Shown here in pieces: positions 26,647-36,400 of a stretch of DNA of 64,000 bases (its first letter is position 1; each line of letters opens with the position of its first letter). Below the pieces are notes generated by a model. It ran no database searches and had not been told where the DNA came from. It worked only from the letters and a program-made list of their open reading frames with translations. This DNA is from Chitinophagaceae bacterium. GTDB taxonomy: Bacteria; Bacteroidota; Bacteroidia; Chitinophagales; Chitinophagaceae. The position numbers and the translations under genes were made by a program. Where the stretch lies: the NCBI GenBank assembly GCA_017307755.1, contig JAFKGQ010000023.1, positions 32,559 through 96,558 of the forward strand. Reading direction: 5' to 3'.

Positions 26647-26664
26647 AGCCCGTTCGTACATTTG
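26632..26664 (+). promoter_or_regulatory. Promoter of the acetyltransferase gene (leaderless type)
   Basis: TTG (26632-26634, inside the end of the permease gene), a 22-base spacer and TACATTTG (26657-26664). Only CGC separates the -7 element from the ATG at 26668, so transcription should start at or within the start codon. Confidence 0.5.
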
Positions 26665-26667
26665 CGC

Positions 26668-27363
26668 ATGACCCATGATCATTTTTCAAAGCTTGATAAC
26701 CCTGCCTGGTGGGCACTGACGGGCGTACAGCAATCTTTTGCCGCCGGCGGGACTGTCGCCAAACGTTACCAACGCGGGATCCTGCCGTTTGCCGCATATG
26801 ACCACACTTCCCCGGAAAACCTTATGGCATTGGATGAATGGCTGCAGCCGGGTGAAGTCTTTTTTCTCATCGGAACGCTGCCTTTTTTGCCATCACACTG
26901 GGAAGTGATCAGGGAATTACCCTGTGTACAGATGGTACTGGAACAGCCTATCGCGGATATCCCTTTAACGACGCCTGTCATTCCCCTTACAGCTGCCGAC
27001 CGGGACGACATGTTCAGTCTGATAAATAAAGTACAGCCGGGGTATTATGAGCCGGATACATACCGCCTGGGTAGTTATTATGGCATCCGGCAGGAAGGGC
27101 AGTTGGTAGCTATTGCCGGAGAACGTGTCCGGCTGGATGGATTGACCGAGATAAGCGCCGTCTGTACTGACCCCGCTTATACAGGACGAGGGTATGCGCA
27201 GCTATTGACGACCCGCGTCTGTCTGCACAACCTCGAACAGGGAATTACGCCCTACCTGCATACGTTGACGACGAATGAACGGGCTATCATGATATATCAA
27301 CGCCTGGGGTTTCGGCAAAGACGGGTCATCAACTTCTGGAAATTGAGAAAAGGCGCCGCGTGA
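26668..27363 (+). CDS. GNAT-family N-acetyltransferase (FR47-like)
   Basis: 231 residues from the ATG at 26668. The C-terminal half has the acetyl-CoA-binding region (ISAVCTDPAYTGRGYAQLL) and the usual late motif NERAIMIYQRLGFRQRRVI. The N-terminal half (about 1-110) has low similarity to anything I recognise and may bind the acceptor. Cytoplasmic; acceptor unknown. It follows the permease gene closely but carries its own promoter. Confidence 0.88.
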   Translation: MTHDHFSKLDNPAWWALTGVQQSFAAGGTVAKRYQRGILPFAAYDHTSPENLMALDEWLQPGEVFFLIGTLPFLPSHWEVIRELPCVQMVLEQPIADIPLTTPVIPLTAADRDDMFSLINKVQPGYYEPDTYRLGSYYGIRQEGQLVAIAGERVRLDGLTEISAVCTDPAYTGRGYAQLLTTRVCLHNLEQGITPYLHTLTTNERAIMIYQRLGFRQRRVINFWKLRKGAA

Positions 27364-28059
27364 TCACAACTTTAACTTCTTCAACACTTCCGCCCTGTTA
27401 GCCGACAACTTTTCGTCTATCGCGGTCCAGTCATTGGCGCGAAGACCTTCTCTGTATAAGTGCAGTTCAGCAAGATATTCACTTTGCGGATTGAAATTCC
27501 GTATCTGCGATATAGAACTATCCAGTATGCCGGCAGCATGAACATTCACCTTGTTTTGTAATTCACAGAACAGGATAAGACCATCATATCCAAAGGGCTG
27601 ACCATTGGGTTTAATATCTTTGAGAGATCTCAGGACGTTTGCCGAGCTGTCGTATTGCTCAAAATAAGGTAGAATACTTTGCCGGATATGTCTTGTCAGA
27701 TAGTCCGCCAATAGCTCATACTCGCGGGTGATCCTATAATGATTGCGTATGCCTTTGGTAATTTCCTCCATCTTTTTCGCGGGGCGAGGCTCCGATTTTC
27801 GGATAAAAGAGGACTTGTCACTTACAGGTTCCAAAGAGATCTCTGTTTCAAAATATTCGTCGATACCTGTCCAGCTGCCGCGGGTATCGACATGGATCAC
27901 CTGGACGATGTCGTTTGACAACCGCACCAGTTTTCTGCCAAAAGGCTGAAATCCGAATGGGGACATGTTGTCCGCGATGATCCTACCAAATGCTTTATAG
28001 GCAGGTTTGAGCTCTTCCTTGGACAAATTTTTATAGACTTTGAGATCTTCCCACCTCAT
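27364..28059 (-). CDS. DUF4304-like protein
   Basis: 231 residues from the ATG at 28059 (MRWEDLKVYKN). The open frame continues upstream to 28311, but that would run into the ECF sigma gene, and the extra N-terminus looks non-coding. The segment AFGRIIADNMSPFGFQPFGR, then LVRLSNDIVQVIHVDTRGSW, fits the DUF4304 family: cytoplasmic proteins of unknown function with a GF...R...D.VQ..H pattern. It converges with the acetyltransferase gene with no gap. No catalytic motif is evident. Confidence 0.6.
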   Translation of the reverse strand: MRWEDLKVYKNLSKEELKPAYKAFGRIIADNMSPFGFQPFGRKLVRLSNDIVQVIHVDTRGSWTGIDEYFETEISLEPVSDKSSFIRKSEPRPAKKMEEITKGIRNHYRITREYELLADYLTRHIRQSILPYFEQYDSSANVLRSLKDIKPNGQPFGYDGLILFCELQNKVNVHAAGILDSSISQIRNFNPQSEYLAELHLYREGLRANDWTAIDEKLSANRAEVLKKLKL

Positions 28060-28148
28060 ACCGTAAAAATAAGGGGATTTTACGACCTCATCGCCCCCGG
28101 CTGGGGCTTTCCAGCCGTAGGAATACATCCGGTGGAAAAATTTATCGC

Positions 28149-28177
28149 TTGCCCGTAAGGGTATACAGGCTAATTTG
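28149..28177 (+). promoter_or_regulatory. Possible promoter of the ECF/FecR/STN locus
   Basis: TTG (28149-28151), a 19-base spacer and TAATTTG (28171-28177), one base short of the TAnnTTTG element. It gives a leader of about 12 bases before the ATG at 28195. It may instead be read by the ECF factor itself. Confidence 0.35.
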
Positions 28178-28194
28178 TGTCTTATTGGTGGACG

Positions 28195-28737
28195 ATGAAC
28201 GTGATCAACATAGAGTTCCTGGAAGATGCTTTTCATCTGTACTATGAAGGGTTGCACAGGTATACGTTTACCATGCTGAATGACAGCGATTTGGCAAAGG
28301 ACGTTGTGCAACAGGTGTTTGTCACGCTATGGGAAAAGAAAGATGCGCTCAGCATCACCATGTCCGTCAAAGCCTACCTGTACCGTGCCGTCTACAACAG
28401 CTGTGTGAACCGGCAGACGAGAGGGCATAAACATCTCTCATTACCACCGGATGATGCAGGACAATTGCCTGTGAAACCGGAATTTCTTAGCGATATCCGG
28501 GAATTACAGGCCATCCTTGAGCAGGCGATAGGGTCCCTTCCACCTCAATGCCGGGTGGTGTTCCTTAAAAGCAGGGAAGAAGAAAAAAGCTATCCGGTCA
28601 TCGCCAGGGAACTGGATATTTCCGTCAAGACAGTGGAGGCTCAGATCAGTAAGGCATTGAAGATCCTCCGGAGCGCACTGGAAAAGCACGAAATCCTATC
28701 CTGTGTCATGATGATCTGCAGTTGTCTGTTAAAATAA
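28195..28737 (+). CDS. ECF sigma factor (FecI-like, Bacteroidota type)
   Basis: 180 residues from the ATG at 28195 (a GTG at 28177 is less likely). Region 2 includes LAKDVVQQVFVTLWEKKD and AYLYRAVYNSCVN; region 4 includes LPPQCRVVFLKSREEEKSY, then PVIARELDISVKTVEAQISKAL. A hydrophobic tail (ILSCVMMICSCLL) is common in this group. It is followed after 6 bases by a FecR gene and then by an STN-domain gene, the usual order of envelope signal cascades. No SusC gene follows directly. Confidence 0.93.
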   Translation: MNVINIEFLEDAFHLYYEGLHRYTFTMLNDSDLAKDVVQQVFVTLWEKKDALSITMSVKAYLYRAVYNSCVNRQTRGHKHLSLPPDDAGQLPVKPEFLSDIRELQAILEQAIGSLPPQCRVVFLKSREEEKSYPVIARELDISVKTVEAQISKALKILRSALEKHEILSCVMMICSCLLK

Positions 28738-28743
28738 TACGCT

Positions 28744-29739
28744 ATGCAAGTGCCTGATAGATCCATATTGCTGAGATGTCTTTCCGGGGAAGCTTCCCCC
28801 GAAGAGGCAGCATTGCTGGATGACTGGCTCAATGCTTCCCCTGGCAACAGACAGGAGTTCGAGTCTTTATGGAGGCTGTGGCAAAAGACCACGGACAGGA
28901 CCGGCTACGTCCCGCCGGATATGGAAAAGGGCTGGCAGGACCTGCGGGCCCGGGTGCAGCCGGCGCAGGCATCCGTACCCATAAAAGCGCCCGTCCGTCC
29001 CCTGATCTGGAAAACGCTGTCTGTCTTCCTGGCCGGCAGTGTCATTACGGGCATCATTATAATAAAAACAAACAGACATCATACTCCCACATACCCGCAG
29101 GTGGTACGGTACAGCAGCCAGATGCCCCTAAAAGACACGCTGTCCAATAGGACGATCCTTACACTGGATGAACAGAGTGTATTTTCTTATCCGTCTCCGG
29201 GTCATGGCAGCGGGGATACAGCCACCCTGATAAAGGGTAAGGCCTATATACAAGCCGCTGCCGGACCATTTACCGTCGGGGTAGGAGAGCTATCCATACA
29301 TTCGAAGGGTGGGGATTTCCTTCTGATCCATGACAGTCTTACAGGAACCACTGGCATAGAGGTGTCCAGGGGAGCATTGGAAGTAAAGAGCGCTGCGGGG
29401 AGCTATATCGTGGAAAAAGGGCATTCCCTTTTGTACGATGCGTCAGCACACCGGTTTACCGGGAGAAATTCGATTGACACCAACAGCGTCGCTTTTGCAA
29501 CAGGCATATTCTCGTTTACCAATACGCCGCTGAAGGAGCTGACAGCCACCCTGGCCAAAGCCTACAAGGTCGACATACGGCTGGAAAATCCTGCCATCGG
29601 GGATTGTCGTATGACCGTCCAATTCGATAACCTACCGATAAAAAGCGTGCTTGAAATTATTGCAGCGACGTTGAATATACAGTACTCTATTCAGCAACAG
29701 GGGAAAACGATCTACTTAAATGGCGGGGGTTGTGACTAA
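28744..29739 (+). CDS. FecR-family anti-sigma factor
   Basis: 331 residues. A cytoplasmic N-terminal segment (about 1-80) holds the sigma-binding region (LLDDWLNASPGNRQEFESLW). One membrane helix follows (about 84-101, TLSVFLAGSVITGIIII), then a periplasmic FecR domain (LTLDEQSVFSYPSPG... through EKGHSLLYDASAHRF) and a C-terminal DUF4974-like segment (TNTPLKELTATLAKAYKVDI). In this family an outer-membrane STN domain contacts the periplasmic part and releases the sigma factor. Its end overlaps the next gene by 20 bases. Confidence 0.92.
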   Translation: MQVPDRSILLRCLSGEASPEEAALLDDWLNASPGNRQEFESLWRLWQKTTDRTGYVPPDMEKGWQDLRARVQPAQASVPIKAPVRPLIWKTLSVFLAGSVITGIIIIKTNRHHTPTYPQVVRYSSQMPLKDTLSNRTILTLDEQSVFSYPSPGHGSGDTATLIKGKAYIQAAAGPFTVGVGELSIHSKGGDFLLIHDSLTGTTGIEVSRGALEVKSAAGSYIVEKGHSLLYDASAHRFTGRNSIDTNSVAFATGIFSFTNTPLKELTATLAKAYKVDIRLENPAIGDCRMTVQFDNLPIKSVLEIIAATLNIQYSIQQQGKTIYLNGGGCD

Positions 29740-30829
29740 AAGGATATTAGCTATAGCATGTTTGCTTGGAACGGTGTTTTTTTCCGCCGCTCAAGGTCAG
29801 CTGTTGCGGGGAACAGGGGCGCTCATCGGCCCCATTAGTCTGGATTCCCTCACCCATTATATGAATATCCATACGGATATCCGGCTGACCTTTAATGCCG
29901 GGAAGATCAGTGGTCGCAGGCCTGTCAGATTCCCGGGGAGGACCTATGATCTCAACGGACTACTGGCGCATATCCAAAAGAACACGGGACTGACCTGGTC
30001 ACTCTATGGAAAACATGTCATTTTCCGGGAAGATCATCATAAGATACCCCCGCCCATTATACGCAAAAAGCCGGCGCCCCCAAAAAAGACCGGAGTTGAC
30101 ACCCCGGTGATCATCCGGCAAAAAAATACAGGACCGCCAGTCAACCTCGCTATCATAGATACAATAAAACGGGGCCCTGTCAGCATCGATACAAGAACAA
30201 GAACGCGTATTCATGTACGAACGACCATTCCGGCCCCGGAGAACGGGCCGGCGAAAACCGTCGCGCCTTCCTCTTCTTCCAAATGGCTGCTGCATGCCGG
30301 CGTCTTTGCCAATGAGGTATTCTATGTCAATGGCGGCATCGAAGCAGGGATAAAACCTGTGTCCCTCCTTTTTTCGGTAGGCAGCAATTTTCATGTTACC
30401 ACCTGGCACATCGGGCTGCAGTCGGGCAACCTCTTCAAACACCTGCCCGAGCGTATGTCATTCCACATTACAGCAGGATACAGCCCATTGAGCGCTGTCA
30501 TCAACGTAGACAGCGGTCTGCAGCATACCACCCATTTCAATGTCAAAGGACAGCTGTACGACCTGGGATTCACAGCATACAGCAGGCACGGCAAGCACTG
30601 GCTGTTTAAAGCAGGCATCGAATGGAGGTTATTAAAGACCAGCTATTACATCGACGGTACCCTGACGTCGCCCGCACGATATTTTTCTCAAGGTCAAAAC
30701 CCCGACAAGACCTTGTACCTGCTGCGCCCACCGCTGAAGTTCGTCAATACTTTTGACAGGAATTCGGGCTCCAATATAAAATTCTGGCCGGGCATTTCTA
30801 TTGGAGTCTACTATAATTTTTTAAGATGA
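29720..30829 (+). CDS. STN-domain protein with a small predicted outer-membrane barrel
   Basis: 369 residues. A signal peptide (about 1-27) precedes an STN (secretin/TonB N-terminal) domain at about 30-105 (PISLDSLTHYMNIHTDIRLT... LLAHIQKNTGLTWSLYGKHV). A Pro/Lys/Arg-rich linker follows at about 107-185 (PPPIIRKKPAPPKKT). The last 180 residues alternate hydrophobic and polar strands and end GISIGVYYNFLR, like a small beta-barrel. No TonB plug is seen. It overlaps the FecR stop by 20 bases, so it is probably the periplasmic partner of that anti-sigma factor. I do not recognise a named family for the C-terminus. Confidence 0.7.
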   Translation: MAGVVTKRILAIACLLGTVFFSAAQGQLLRGTGALIGPISLDSLTHYMNIHTDIRLTFNAGKISGRRPVRFPGRTYDLNGLLAHIQKNTGLTWSLYGKHVIFREDHHKIPPPIIRKKPAPPKKTGVDTPVIIRQKNTGPPVNLAIIDTIKRGPVSIDTRTRTRIHVRTTIPAPENGPAKTVAPSSSSKWLLHAGVFANEVFYVNGGIEAGIKPVSLLFSVGSNFHVTTWHIGLQSGNLFKHLPERMSFHITAGYSPLSAVINVDSGLQHTTHFNVKGQLYDLGFTAYSRHGKHWLFKAGIEWRLLKTSYYIDGTLTSPARYFSQGQNPDKTLYLLRPPLKFVNTFDRNSGSNIKFWPGISIGVYYNFLR

Positions 30830-30877
30830 CATAAGGGTAGGGGCGCCATACTGTGTCATAGAGGTACAACATCTCTT

Positions 30878-31648
30878 ATGCTCTCACTTCTTAGTACGGC
30901 GGAGAGGACCACCAACACCGCACCTATCAGCAACTATGTATATCAACGGCACGCATTTGCCTATGTCAAGGCCATCGATCATATAGGTGATAATGTCATC
31001 GAGCTGGGCTGTGGCTCCGGCTATGGGATGCAGATGCTGGCGCCGTCATGTAGCTGGTACGTAGGCCTGGATAAATATATTCCGCAAAACCGCAAGGCTT
31101 TTATCAATACCGCTTTTTTTAAGGCGCGCTTCCCGGACCTCCATAACATAGGAGACAATAGCTTTGACACCGTCATCTGCTTCCAGGTAATAGAACATAT
31201 CAAAAAGGACAGACAGTTGCTGGAAGAAGCCCACCGTATATTAAAGCCCGGGGGAAAGCTGCTGCTGACCACGCCCAACCGACTAATGTCTCTCACCCGT
31301 AATCCGTTTCATATCCGGGAATACACACCGGATAGTATCCATCAGCTGGTGGGGTCCCGTTTTACAAAGTTTGATATCCTGGGTATCTATGGTAAAAAGA
31401 TCGTCAGGGAATATTATAAGGACAACAGAAAAAGCGTGGAGAACATCCTGCGCTGGGATATATTCCATTTACAGCACCGTCTGCCCGCATCCTTGTTGAA
31501 GATCCCGTACAGTATCCTGAACAATATCAACCGGGCCCTTTTGTCCAACGGCAATCCAGGGAGATGGGCCGCTATCACACACGAAGATTTCTACACAAGT
31601 GTGCTCGACAGTCAATGTCTGGATTTCTTTGTAGTCGCGGAGAAGTAA
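30878..31648 (+). CDS. Class I SAM-dependent methyltransferase
   Basis: 256 residues. Motif I is VIELGCGSGYGMQML, the acidic loop is YVGLDKYIP, motif II is FDTVICFQVIEHIKKD, then RILKPGGKLLLTTPNR. The pattern is that of Methyltransf_11/UbiE-like enzymes acting on small molecules, sugars or lipids. It sits alone between the two ECF loci and is 57 bases before the second ECF gene. The substrate cannot be deduced. Confidence 0.88.
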   Translation: MLSLLSTAERTTNTAPISNYVYQRHAFAYVKAIDHIGDNVIELGCGSGYGMQMLAPSCSWYVGLDKYIPQNRKAFINTAFFKARFPDLHNIGDNSFDTVICFQVIEHIKKDRQLLEEAHRILKPGGKLLLTTPNRLMSLTRNPFHIREYTPDSIHQLVGSRFTKFDILGIYGKKIVREYYKDNRKSVENILRWDIFHLQHRLPASLLKIPYSILNNINRALLSNGNPGRWAAITHEDFYTSVLDSQCLDFFVVAEK

Positions 31649-31673
31649 CAGGTCGGGTATAAATTACTGGTTT

Positions 31674-31702
31674 TTGGTTATCTTAATTTTTTATTAATTT
31701 TA
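31674..31702 (+). promoter_or_regulatory. Possible leaderless promoter of the second ECF gene
   Basis: TTG (31674-31676), an 18-base spacer and TAATTTTA (31695-31702, one mismatch to TAnnTTTG), followed by AGG and the ATG at 31706. The AT-rich setting weakens the call. Confidence 0.3.
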
Positions 31703-31705
31703 AGG

Positions 31706-32266
31706 ATGACCAGCTACCTGCACTCCTCCGATGGAAATGGTGACGAACATGCCCTGGAGATACTCTTTGCGGATGTCTTCCAGCAGCATGAGCACAGGTT
31801 GTATACACTGGCGCTATGTCTGATCAAGTCTGAACAGCATGTCAAGGACATTATCCAGGAAGTATTCATGAAGTTATGGGAGCACCGGCATCACTTGCAG
31901 GATATTAATAATATGGAAGCCTGGCTTTACCGGGTCATGGAGAACAAGGTCATCGATTTCCTCCGTAAGGCGGCTGCCGACCACCGGCTAAAAGACGCCA
32001 TCTGGAATAGTATCTCACAAGCCCGCAACGACACGGATGAATGGCTGGAAGCAAGGGAGTACAACCGGATCATTCAGCAAGCCATCGATCATTTGCCCCC
32101 TCAGCGGCGGCGAATTTATTGTCTGCATAAGAAAGAAGGGTTGGATCATGCACAGATAGCCGAGGAATTATCTATTTCCCGTCATACCGTCAAAAACCAG
32201 CTATCCGCGGCTCTCCAGTCCATCCGCAGCTTTGTCGCCCGGAATTCCGGGTTCTTTTTCCTTTAA
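31706..32266 (+). CDS. ECF sigma factor (FecI-like) of the SusCD locus
   Basis: 186 residues. Region 2 is FADVFQQHEHRLYTLALCLI, then KDIIQEVFMKLWEHRHHL and AWLYRVMENKVIDFL; region 4 is LPPQRRRIYCLHKKEGLDHA, then QIAEELSISRHTVKNQLSAA. It has the usual hydrophobic end (SGFFFL). A FecR gene and the SusC/SusD genes follow in the same direction, so it should drive the uptake genes when its FecR partner is triggered. Confidence 0.93.
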   Translation: MTSYLHSSDGNGDEHALEILFADVFQQHEHRLYTLALCLIKSEQHVKDIIQEVFMKLWEHRHHLQDINNMEAWLYRVMENKVIDFLRKAAADHRLKDAIWNSISQARNDTDEWLEAREYNRIIQQAIDHLPPQRRRIYCLHKKEGLDHAQIAEELSISRHTVKNQLSAALQSIRSFVARNSGFFFL

Positions 32267-32325
32267 TTATAATTTTTTTTTCCGCCGGATAGGAATAGTT
32301 GCCGGTTGCTTCGTCTTTTCTTATA

Positions 32326-33321
32326 ATGGAAGAAAGAATAAGATATCTTTTCCGGCAATATCTGGAGAATAAATGTTCCAGGGAAGAACTGGAAGAGTTT
32401 TTTTCCTATATCCGCGCTTCCGATCGGGATGAGGTGCTGAGGGGTCTGATAAAAAAGGTCTATGAGCATATGGAGCAAATGCCCTCCCTACAGACCTATG
32501 TAAATGAAGAAGGAACGCTTATTCTCACCGGGAAGGCAGGGGTTTCGGATGTCACCGTGCCCAAAAACCACTCCCGCCGCAGATGGCTGGCGGCCGCTGT
32601 TATCGTATTGCTGGTAGCAGCCGGCTCTGTCCTTTGGCGGCTGAATACGCCCGGCCGTCATCATCCAACCCTTGTCACGGCCTCGCTGACAAAAAGAACA
32701 ACGGAGCCGTCTGAATACAAATACCTGCTTTTACCAGACAGCACCCAGGTATGGCTGAATGCCTCCAGTTCCCTGGAATTCCCGGCACAATTCAGATCTG
32801 ACAAAAGAGAGGTTACCTTGTCGGGAGAAGCCTATTTTGATGTCAGGCATACGGAGAAAGCACCCTTTATCATCCATACCGGCAGGATATCCACCACCGT
32901 GCTGGGAACATCTTTTAATATCAAGGCCTATCCCGACCGTCAGCATATCATTATTTCAGTGAGCACCGGAAAAGTGAAGGTAAGTTATAACAATGTACCG
33001 CTGGCGACCCTTGTCAAGGGACAGCAGGTCAAGGTTAACAGCCGGTTCAATACCGTGGTGGAAAAAGAGATCGCACCTGCTGAAGTGGCCGCTTGGCAGC
33101 AGGGGAACATGTCGTATGAGGATGAAACCTTTGAGGATATTGTCGCTGACCTGGAGAGGCTGTACAACGTAAAGATCAGGATCGATAACGATGCCATCCG
33201 GGCGCTAAAAGTGTCCACTTCATTCAGAAGGGAGATAGGGATAGAACAGGCATTACAAGTGTTGTGCAAGCTGACGGACACGATGCTACGGCAGTCCGAC
33301 GGGTGGTATATCATTCAATAG
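32326..33321 (+). CDS. FecR-family anti-sigma factor of the SusCD locus
   Basis: 331 residues from the ATG at 32326. The N-terminal sigma-binding part is RIRYLFRQYLENKCSREELE. A membrane helix lies at about 85-104 (WLAAAVIVLLVAAGSVLWRL). The periplasmic FecR domain contains LLPDSTQVWLNASSSLEFPA and VTLSGEAYFDVRHTEKAPFI. The DUF4974 C-terminus is FEDIVADLERLYNVKIRIDN. It should receive the signal from the STN domain of the SusC protein encoded 164 bases downstream. Confidence 0.94.
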   Translation: MEERIRYLFRQYLENKCSREELEEFFSYIRASDRDEVLRGLIKKVYEHMEQMPSLQTYVNEEGTLILTGKAGVSDVTVPKNHSRRRWLAAAVIVLLVAAGSVLWRLNTPGRHHPTLVTASLTKRTTEPSEYKYLLLPDSTQVWLNASSSLEFPAQFRSDKREVTLSGEAYFDVRHTEKAPFIIHTGRISTTVLGTSFNIKAYPDRQHIIISVSTGKVKVSYNNVPLATLVKGQQVKVNSRFNTVVEKEIAPAEVAAWQQGNMSYEDETFEDIVADLERLYNVKIRIDNDAIRALKVSTSFRREIGIEQALQVLCKLTDTMLRQSDGWYIIQ

Positions 33322-33401
33322 GCCATACATTAAAACCAAACTCATCATATGCTTATGAACACTCCCCCGCCTACATAAAGGTTTTTAAAAGCAGACAAAA
33401 T

Positions 33402-33444
33402 AAAACGACCGCTCCCAGGTTGCAACTGAGGCGGTCCAAGTTTT
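33402..33444 (+). promoter_or_regulatory. Hairpin in the leader between FecR and SusC genes
   Basis: AAAAC-GACCGC (33402-33412) can pair with GCGGTC (33431-33436) and GTTTT (33440-33444) around an imperfect stem (CCAG / CTG) and the loop GTTGCAA. A weak T run follows. It could be a terminator that uncouples FecR from SusC, or a regulatory 5' leader of the SusC mRNA about 40 bases before the start codon. Confidence 0.4.
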
Positions 33445-33485
33445 AAAATAACCCTGTCTTGAATTACTTAAAACTTATCAAATAT

Positions 33486-36400
33486 ATGAATTTACATTCA
33501 TGCCTGTATTTGCTTGCCCTGCCATTAAAAAACAAAGGTCTACTTATGAAGGCATTTTTCCTGGGTATATTGCTCCTTTCAGGCGGATTGCTGGTGGCGC
33601 GTGACAGCAACGGCCAGGATCTGAAGAAAATGACCCTGTCCATACAGTTGAAGAACGTCTCTCTCAAACATGCCTTACGAAAGATCGAGACGCTTACCAG
33701 TTTGCCTTTTACCTATAAGACCAGTGATATAGCAGAGTATAAAGATGTCAGCTGTGAGGGCACAAATATCCCCGTCTCCCGTGTGCTGGATGCGCTGTTG
33801 TTACACACCGGGTTAAGCTATGAACAGGTCAACAGCAATATCATTATCAAAAAGATCAAAGCGACCCCTCAACCGCAGCCTGTGGAAGGTGTCTCCTTTG
33901 ATGGAGGGGTAAAAGGCAGGGTGACGAGTGCAACGGGAGAGCCGATATCAAGCGCCACTATCAAAGTGGAAGGTTCGACCAGGGCCATTGCCGCAGACAA
34001 TAATGGTGTATTTACCCTTACAGGTCTGAAAGCCGGCAGTTATAAATTGAGGATATCCGCAGTGGGCTATGAGCCTCTTGTCAAAGATATCCGGGTGCAG
34101 GATAATGAGATCACCGACTATGAATTCGTTCTAAAACAAGGCAACGCCAGGATGGACGAGGTGGTCGTCACTGCCCTGGGCATTACCCGGAAGGAAAGGT
34201 CTGTGGGTTATTCCACCCAGCAGATCAGCGGCAACAACCTCACCGTCGCAAAGGAACAGAATGTCCTGGGATCGTTGGGTGGTAAGATAGCCGGTGTACA
34301 GGTATCGGGGTCTTCGGCGGCCAGTATGGGCGGCACTCAAAAGATCCAGATACGGGGCGTCAACTCCGTCACGGGTGACGGGGAGCCGCTGGTAGTAGTG
34401 GACAATACCCCCATCTCAAATACAAACTACGCCAGCAAGAACGGGCGTGATTACGGCAACCTGGCGCAGGATATCAACCCCGAGGACATCGAGTCCGTAA
34501 ATGTCTTGAAGGGACCGGCCGCATCCGCTCTTTATGGTTTGCGGGGACAGTTTGGCGTCATCCTCATCACTACCAAAAAGGGGAGTAAGAACAGCAAGCC
34601 AACCGTCACGTTCAGTTCTGCCGCCTCGATAGAGAAAGCGGGTAATTTCATGCCCCTGCAGAATATTTATGGAGCCGGCTCCTCGCTGAACTTTGAGACG
34701 GTGCCCATCAATGGGGTCGATACCAAGTACGTGGATGGCACCTGGGACGAGAGCTGGGGCCCCAAGATGGACGGCACCCTCGTTCGTCAGCAATACAGCT
34801 TTTACCGGGCAGACCCCGACTTTGGCAAGGCCACGCCTTTTGTCCCTCATCCCAACAATATAAAAGAATACTTTGTAACAGGACGCACCCTGAACAACAG
34901 CCTTTCGCTCACAGGCGGGGGGCAGAACACTACTTTCCGGCTGTCGTACAACAATACGGATATTAAAGGCATAGAACCCAATACCTATCTCAAAAGGAAT
35001 AACCTTTCCTTCAACGGATCGTTGAACATCACGTCCAGTCTGACGGCGACGGTCAATCTGAACTATGCTCAAAACAAGGGGCAACGGCCCTCGCAAGGCT
35101 ACCAGGCCCTGGGCTCCCGCAACATGTACCAGTGGTTCGAGCGCAACCTGGACATGCAAAAGTTGAAACAGTATAAATATCCGGATGGTACTTTTTATCA
35201 ATGGAATGTAAATGATCCTAATTCAGAAGGCGTATACGATGACCCAACGCCCATCGACTGGAACAACCCTTATTTCGACGCCTATGAAAATCCGGCGCAT
35301 GATTCGCGTGACAGGTTCTTTGGGGACATCGGTCTTAGCTGGACCATCCTGCCTGGTCTGTCGGTCAATGGTTTTGTAAGACAGGATGGCTTTACCCAGA
35401 ACCTGGATGGGCGTAATGCCGCCGGAGGAAGAGGCACCCCCTCGTTCTGGATAGGGAAATATCAGTCAAAGGAAATGAACTATGAGTTCCTCGCTCAGTA
35501 CAATAAAGGATTTGGAGACTTTTCGTTAAATGCCAACCTGGGCGGCAACATTCTCACCCAGCGGTATGACTATCTCCAGGAAGAAACCCAGGGTGGTTTT
35601 GTAACACCGGGTTTTTATAATATCGCCAATTCCCTGCAAAGACCCACTGTCATCAATTATTTGCGAAAAAAAGAGGTGAGAAGCGCCTATGGGTCGGTGA
35701 CGCTCGGATATAAAAATATTTACTTCCTGGATGCCAGCCTGCGGAATGATATTTCTTCTACGCTGCCGCAGAATAATAATTCTTACCTGTATCCTTCCGT
35801 GTCAGGCAGCGTTGTATTCAGTGAGTTGTTGAAATGGCAGCCGCTGTCCTATGGTAAAGCACGCCTGAGCTTTGCACAGGCCGGCTCGGATATCCCTCCC
35901 TATCTGACTACGGGGTATTTCAATCTGGGTCAACCCTATAACAGCACTTTCCCCATGGACGTCCCGGATACCCTGAACAATCCCAACCTGAAACCTTCGC
36001 TGGGTACAGCTTATGAGGCAGGTCTGGACCTGAAATTCTTTCAGAACCGGCTAAGTATAAGCGCTACCTGGTATCGCCAGAACAATAAGAATGCCGTACT
36101 GCCCCTGGACGTATCGGGGACCAGCGGTTATACCACCTCCATCATCAATGCGGGGAATATAGAGAATCATGGCATCGAATTGAGTGTATCCGGTACGATA
36201 ATAAAGACCAGGAACGTCAGCTGGACAAGCACCTTCAATGTCAGTCACAACACGAGCAAGATCATTTCGTTGTACCCGGGTCTTCATACCTATCAGCTGG
36301 ATTACAACCGCTATGCCAGCGTGGACATGTACCTGCTGGCGGGCGAAGGGGAGCCCTTCGGCACTATCGTAGGCAACGGCTATATGAGAGATCAGAAAAC

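Noticed and set aside
28060..28311. N-terminal extension of the DUF4304-like protein
   Set aside because: It runs into the ECF gene and its promoter region on the other strand, and the added residues do not look like the family.
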